Made by a program: the position numbers and the translations under genes
From: Clostridium sp.
GTDB lineage: Bacteria; Bacillota; Clostridia; Lachnospirales; Lachnospiraceae
Direction of reading: 5' to 3'
Assembly (NCBI GenBank): GCA_016302185.1
Contig: JAEDOC010000002.1
Coordinates: 1 to 41,743 of the forward strand
DNA: 41,743 bases
Shown here: positions 38,735 through 41,743 of the stretch, one piece after another
Layout of the letters: the number at the start of each line of letters is the position of its first letter
How positions within the stretch are numbered: position 1 is the first letter of the stretch
Notes under the pieces: model-generated
Told to the model about the DNA's origin: nothing
What the model saw: only the letters and a program-made list of their open reading frames with translations
Database searches by the model: none

Positions 38735-40438
38735 ATGAGAAAGCAGACTAAATTAGTTGCAGTTCTTTCTGCAGCAGCTTTACTCGCTCTTGGTGCATCC
38801 ATGACTTCTTTCGCCGCTGGTTGGGAGAAAGATGAAGCTGGTATCTGGCACTATTATGACGAAGATGACGAGATGGTAACCGATGAGTGGAAGAAGGACG
38901 GCGGCAAGTGGTTCTATCTTGACGAAGACGGCGATATGCTCATCAATGACTGGGTAGACGACGACTACTATGTAGGCGAAGACGGCGCTATGCTGGTTAA
39001 CGAGTGGGTAAAGACATACTCTGACGAGGATCAGGATGATCCGGATGAGGATGGCGAGCATTGGTACTACTTCGGAAGCAAGGGTAAGAAAGTTGTTGAT
39101 GATGATAAGAAGATCAACGGCAAGACTTACTACTTCAACGAAGATGGCGAAATGTTATCCGGTTGGCAGGAGTTCGGCGATGAGGCTTATTACCTTGGAA
39201 CTGAAGATGAAGGCTGGAGAGCAGAGTCTCAGTGGTTATGGCTGGAGAAATCTGGTTTAATCGATGAAGATGATGATAACGATACCGAAGGCGTTCGGGT
39301 TCTTGATTGTACCGAAAATGATGACTGTGATGATGAGGGATGGTACTGGTTCGGTTCTTCAGGTAAGGCATGCAAGCAGGCTGCAAAGAAGAAAATCAAC
39401 GGTAAATGGTATATGTTCAATAACCATGGCCAGATGCTGTATGAGTGGATTGACAACGATACCAAAGTAAAAGTTGGTACCAATGCTCAGCTTGATGATT
39501 CTACAAAGAAAGCATCTGCTCCGAATGCAGATATCGCTAAGATGTTCTACTACAATGAAGTAGAAGATGGTTCCAGAGGTAATGGTTGGTATCAGATCGA
39601 CGGTTCTAAAGACGTTGGTACCGATTCCGATACTGACTGGTACTACATTGATGACGGTGAAGTTAAGTACGCAGATAATCCGGCCAAGGATTACGCTACT
39701 TACGATGAAAACCACAAGATGGTTTATATTACCAGAGAGAAGATCGATGGTAAATACTTTGCATTCAACGAAGTTGGCCAGATGCAGGATGGTTTACAGT
39801 TCGTAAGAGACGATAATGGTTTCTATTACTTCGACGAAAATGGTTATCAGAAGACCGGAAAAGTGACTAATGTAGAGTGTGATGATGATGATTACAACTT
39901 CTACTTCAATACTTCCAACGGTAAGAATGGCCAGGGTTACAAGGGCGAGAAGGATGGTTATCTGTACTTCAATGGTAAGAGACTGGAAGCTGATGATGAC
40001 TACAGACTGTGGTTCTACAATGGCGATATCTATCTGACCAATACCAAAGGTAAGATTCAGAAAGCAAATTCTAAAGATGGTAAAGAGTTTGACGTAGAAA
40101 ACGCTGGTATTGATGCTGAAGACGTAACAGTTAAGACCAATAAAGATGGTAAAGTTGAGTGGATTCGCAAAGACGGTTCCAATGATGTTATCTACAAAGC
40201 TGATATGATTGCTGAAATGATCGGTGATCTTACAGTTAAGAAAGATGGCAAAGATGTTATTGACTCCAGTTTAGTAGTAGAGGATACTTATGTATCTGTT
40301 CCGTTCATCTCTCTGTATGATGATGATATTTATACTTATAGCTTCACTGTAACAAAGGCTACAGAAGAAGATAAGGAAGATACTGTTAAATTTGGAGAAG
40401 GCTGGTTAGGATTAAATGCTCCGAAAGCTACCAAATAA
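38735..40438 (+). CDS. secreted acidic cell-wall-binding-repeat protein
   Basis: 567 residues from ATG 38735 (AGGAGAG upstream). A signal peptide (cleavage after SFAA, residue 28) is followed by about a dozen choline-binding/cell-wall-binding-like repeats of the pattern INGK.YYF.EDG.ML.GW, beginning right after the signal and reaching about residue 430. The last 130 residues have a different, strand-rich composition with VPFISLYDDDIYTY. The protein is very acidic (many Asp and Glu) and contains no sortase motif, so it should sit on the surface by binding wall polymers. Codon use is T/A-rich and biased, unlike the metabolic neighbours. A close paralogue lies in inverted orientation just downstream. 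It is probably the variable antigen of this locus. Confidence 0.85.
   Translation: MRKQTKLVAVLSAAALLALGASMTSFAAGWEKDEAGIWHYYDEDDEMVTDEWKKDGGKWFYLDEDGDMLINDWVDDDYYVGEDGAMLVNEWVKTYSDEDQDDPDEDGEHWYYFGSKGKKVVDDDKKINGKTYYFNEDGEMLSGWQEFGDEAYYLGTEDEGWRAESQWLWLEKSGLIDEDDDNDTEGVRVLDCTENDDCDDEGWYWFGSSGKACKQAAKKKINGKWYMFNNHGQMLYEWIDNDTKVKVGTNAQLDDSTKKASAPNADIAKMFYYNEVEDGSRGNGWYQIDGSKDVGTDSDTDWYYIDDGEVKYADNPAKDYATYDENHKMVYITREKIDGKYFAFNEVGQMQDGLQFVRDDNGFYYFDENGYQKTGKVTNVECDDDDYNFYFNTSNGKNGQGYKGEKDGYLYFNGKRLEADDDYRLWFYNGDIYLTNTKGKIQKANSKDGKEFDVENAGIDAEDVTVKTNKDGKVEWIRKDGSNDVIYKADMIAEMIGDLTVKKDGKDVIDSSLVVEDTYVSVPFISLYDDDIYTYSFTVTKATEEDKEDTVKFGEGWLGLNAPKATK
39206..39246 (+). repeat. 41-bp perfect inverted repeat, copy A (in the plus surface gene)
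   Basis: Identical to the reverse complement of 41580-41620. It starts at codon 158 of the plus gene and encodes DEGWRAESQWLWL. The five codons just before it encode the same residues in both genes but use different codons in each case. GAGA-GCAGAG-TCTC (39217-39230) is a small dyad with a 6-bp centre inside the repeat. Confidence 0.9.
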
Positions 40439-40469
40439 TCTATTTAATTAAAAAATCTATGCAGTAAAT

Positions 40470-40517
40470 AGAAAAACTGCCGCAGTTCCGGTTCTCCGGT
40501 TCTGCGGCAGTTTTTCT
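40470..40517. terminator. symmetric bidirectional terminator between the two surface genes
   Basis: AGAAAAACTGCCGCAG (40470-40485) pairs perfectly with its complement at 40502-40517 around a CCGG-rich loop. Both strands end in a five-T tract, so it closes both convergent genes and stays functional in either orientation. Confidence 0.95.
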
Positions 40518-40549
40518 ACATGGATTTTTGAAAACAGGTCAAAATAAAA

Positions 40550-41743
40550 CTAGTTGTTTTTCCATCCAGAAGCGTGAGCTGCTTCAAGATTAGTTTCATC
40601 AAGGTTATAAGTAAAGATAGCCTCTACATCATCGTTATACAGAGCGATAAACGGTACAGATACTTTGGTATCAGTCATTACCTTGCTGTAATCTTTCTTA
40701 TTATTTTCGCCCTTAACAACATCTTTTACTGCTGCAAGTAAATCGGATTTCTTCATATTACCAACAAGAGTTACCTTACCTTCAGAAGTTGTCTCTACAT
40801 AAACATCCTCTGCATTAATTCCTGCATTCTCGATATCGAACTTCTTACCATTTTTAGCTTTCTGAATCTTACCCTTGGTATTTACAAGATAGATGTCACC
40901 ATCAACAAAGTAAAGTCTGGTATCATCATCGCACTCTACATCAGCAACTTTTCCGGTCTGCATATATCCATTATCATCAAAGTAATAGAATGCCTTCTGA
41001 GCCGGGATATACTGTAAGCCAGTCTTCATTTTACCTTTCTGGTCGAAGCAGAAGTATTTGCCATCACATTTAATTCTTGCTCTGTAAACCTTTAAGCCAT
41101 CCTCATCTAATGCACCGGTATAATCAGAATCAAGATTTGCATGCTCCGGCTCACCGTCATCGAAGAAGTACCAGTTAGTATCATTATCTGTTCCTACGTC
41201 TTTGGAACCATCAATCTGGTACCAACCATTTGCTCTGGAACCATCTTCTACTTCATTATAGTAGATCATGTCAGAAATGGTAGCAGATTTCTTCTTACCA
41301 TTAGCATCGGTAGCAACAATATTACCATCCAGAACAGAGTTGGAAGCATGAGTTAAAGTAGTATCTGTATCAATCCACTCGTACAGCATCTGACCATGCT
41401 CATTGAAGATATAATATTTACCATTGATTTTCTTCTTGCCAGAGCCATAGTACATTTTACCAGAACTCTGGAACCAGTACCAACCTTCGTTATCACAAGC
41501 ATCATCTTCGACACAATCGCGAACAACTTCGCCTGTCAGGCCGTCGTCGTCATCATCATTATCGATTAAACTGGATTTTTCCAGCCATAACCACTGAGAC
41601 TCTGCTCTCCAGCCTTCATCCTCGGTACCTAAATAATAAACATCGGTTCCATCACTCTGCCAACCGCTCTTCATCTTACCGTCTTCGTCAAAGTAATAAT
41701 GTTTGCCATTGATTTTCTTATCAGTGGTAATCTTTTTACCTTT
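40550..41743 (-). CDS. cell-wall-binding-repeat protein, inverted paralogue (5' end outside the window)
   Basis: The frame is open from the window edge (41743) to the stop at 40550, 397 codons; the signal peptide and first repeats lie outside. An internal ATG at 41674 is not the start, since repeat sequence (KKINGKHYYFDEDGKM) continues upstream of it. Repeats and order match the plus gene: YYLGTEDEGWRAESQWLWLE, GWYWFQSSGKMYY, INGKYYIFNEHGQMLYEW, then EVEDGSRANGWYQIDGSKDVG. The C-terminal 100 residues are related to the plus gene (NAGINAEDV, VSVPFIALYNDD) but clearly diverged and shorter, so the two proteins differ most at the C-terminus. Confidence 0.85.
   Translation of the reverse strand, partial: KGKKITTDKKINGKHYYFDEDGKMKSGWQSDGTDVYYLGTEDEGWRAESQWLWLEKSSLIDNDDDDDGLTGEVVRDCVEDDACDNEGWYWFQSSGKMYYGSGKKKINGKYYIFNEHGQMLYEWIDTDTTLTHASNSVLDGNIVATDANGKKKSATISDMIYYNEVEDGSRANGWYQIDGSKDVGTDNDTNWYFFDDGEPEHANLDSDYTGALDEDGLKVYRARIKCDGKYFCFDQKGKMKTGLQYIPAQKAFYYFDDNGYMQTGKVADVECDDDTRLYFVDGDIYLVNTKGKIQKAKNGKKFDIENAGINAEDVYVETTSEGKVTLVGNMKKSDLLAAVKDVVKGENNKKDYSKVMTDTKVSVPFIALYNDDVEAIFTYNLDETNLEAAHASGWKNN
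41580..41620 (-). repeat. 41-bp perfect inverted repeat, copy B (in the minus surface gene)
   Basis: Reverse complement of 39206-39246 with no mismatch, in the same codon phase (first codon at 41620-41618). Its right-hand neighbour codons differ from copy A at 5 of 6 positions although the amino acids are the same. The pair bounds a 2.4-kb segment that contains the C-terminal parts of both genes and the terminator. Confidence 0.9.

Overview
The window looks like chromosomal DNA of an anaerobic Firmicute of the Clostridia, most likely a Lachnospiraceae member. The evidence is the gene set and gene order (a bacterial V-type ATPase operon, the rimP-nusA-rnpM-ylxQ-infB-rbfA-nrnA-truB-ribF translation cluster, strong AGGAGG ribosome binding sites, sigma-A promoters) together with a mid-range G+C content. 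The species call is an inference from sequence reading only.

Layout. 1-5.4 kb: a MATE exporter (minus), then a TetM/EF-G-like ribosomal GTPase carrying a C-terminal NYN (YacP/Rae1-like) nuclease domain, coupled to a Cys-rich DUF5714-type protein. 5.4-8.2 kb: a strongly expressed AGCS sodium:alanine/glycine-type symporter and a LysR regulator. 8.3-16.9 kb: a complete nine-gene V-type ATPase operon (H/G, C, I, K, F, E, A, B, D). 16.9-19.4 kb, minus strand: a ZIP metal transporter without a normal start codon and a two-gene nitrate/sulfonate/taurine-type ABC transporter without a binding protein. 19.6-20.5 kb: a Nit-type amidase. 20.6-29.3 kb: the translation/RNA-metabolism operon ending in truB and ribF, with a 13-unit 36-bp tandem repeat inside infB. 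29.6-32.8 kb: carB with its own promoter and leader. 32.9-33.7 kb: a YwaF-like membrane protein. 33.9-36.3 kb: a polar amino-acid ABC importer (binding lipoprotein, permease, ATPase).

The last 5.4 kb differ from the rest. Two tandem paralogous tyrosine recombinases (minus) are divergent from a secreted, very acidic cell-wall-binding-repeat protein (plus). This protein converges on a second, incomplete paralogue in inverted orientation. The two surface genes share a perfect 41-bp inverted repeat at the same codon phase, flanked by synonymous divergence, and they meet at a fully symmetric bidirectional terminator. Inversion between the 41-bp copies would swap the C-terminal parts of the two surface proteins in frame. 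The AT-rich control region between the recombinases and the surface gene carries a cluster of TGCAATTTTG-type repeats, two of them inverted around a possible promoter. The best hypothesis for an undescribed system here is a recombinase-driven antigen-variation (shufflon-like) locus. The sequence shows the parts; the switching is inferred.

Several regulatory elements were read directly: sigma-A promoters with 16-17 bp spacers upstream of the symporter, amidase, rimP, carB and amino-acid importer; palindromic operator candidates at the MATE, GTPase-NYN, LysR and ZIP genes; and intrinsic terminators behind most operons.
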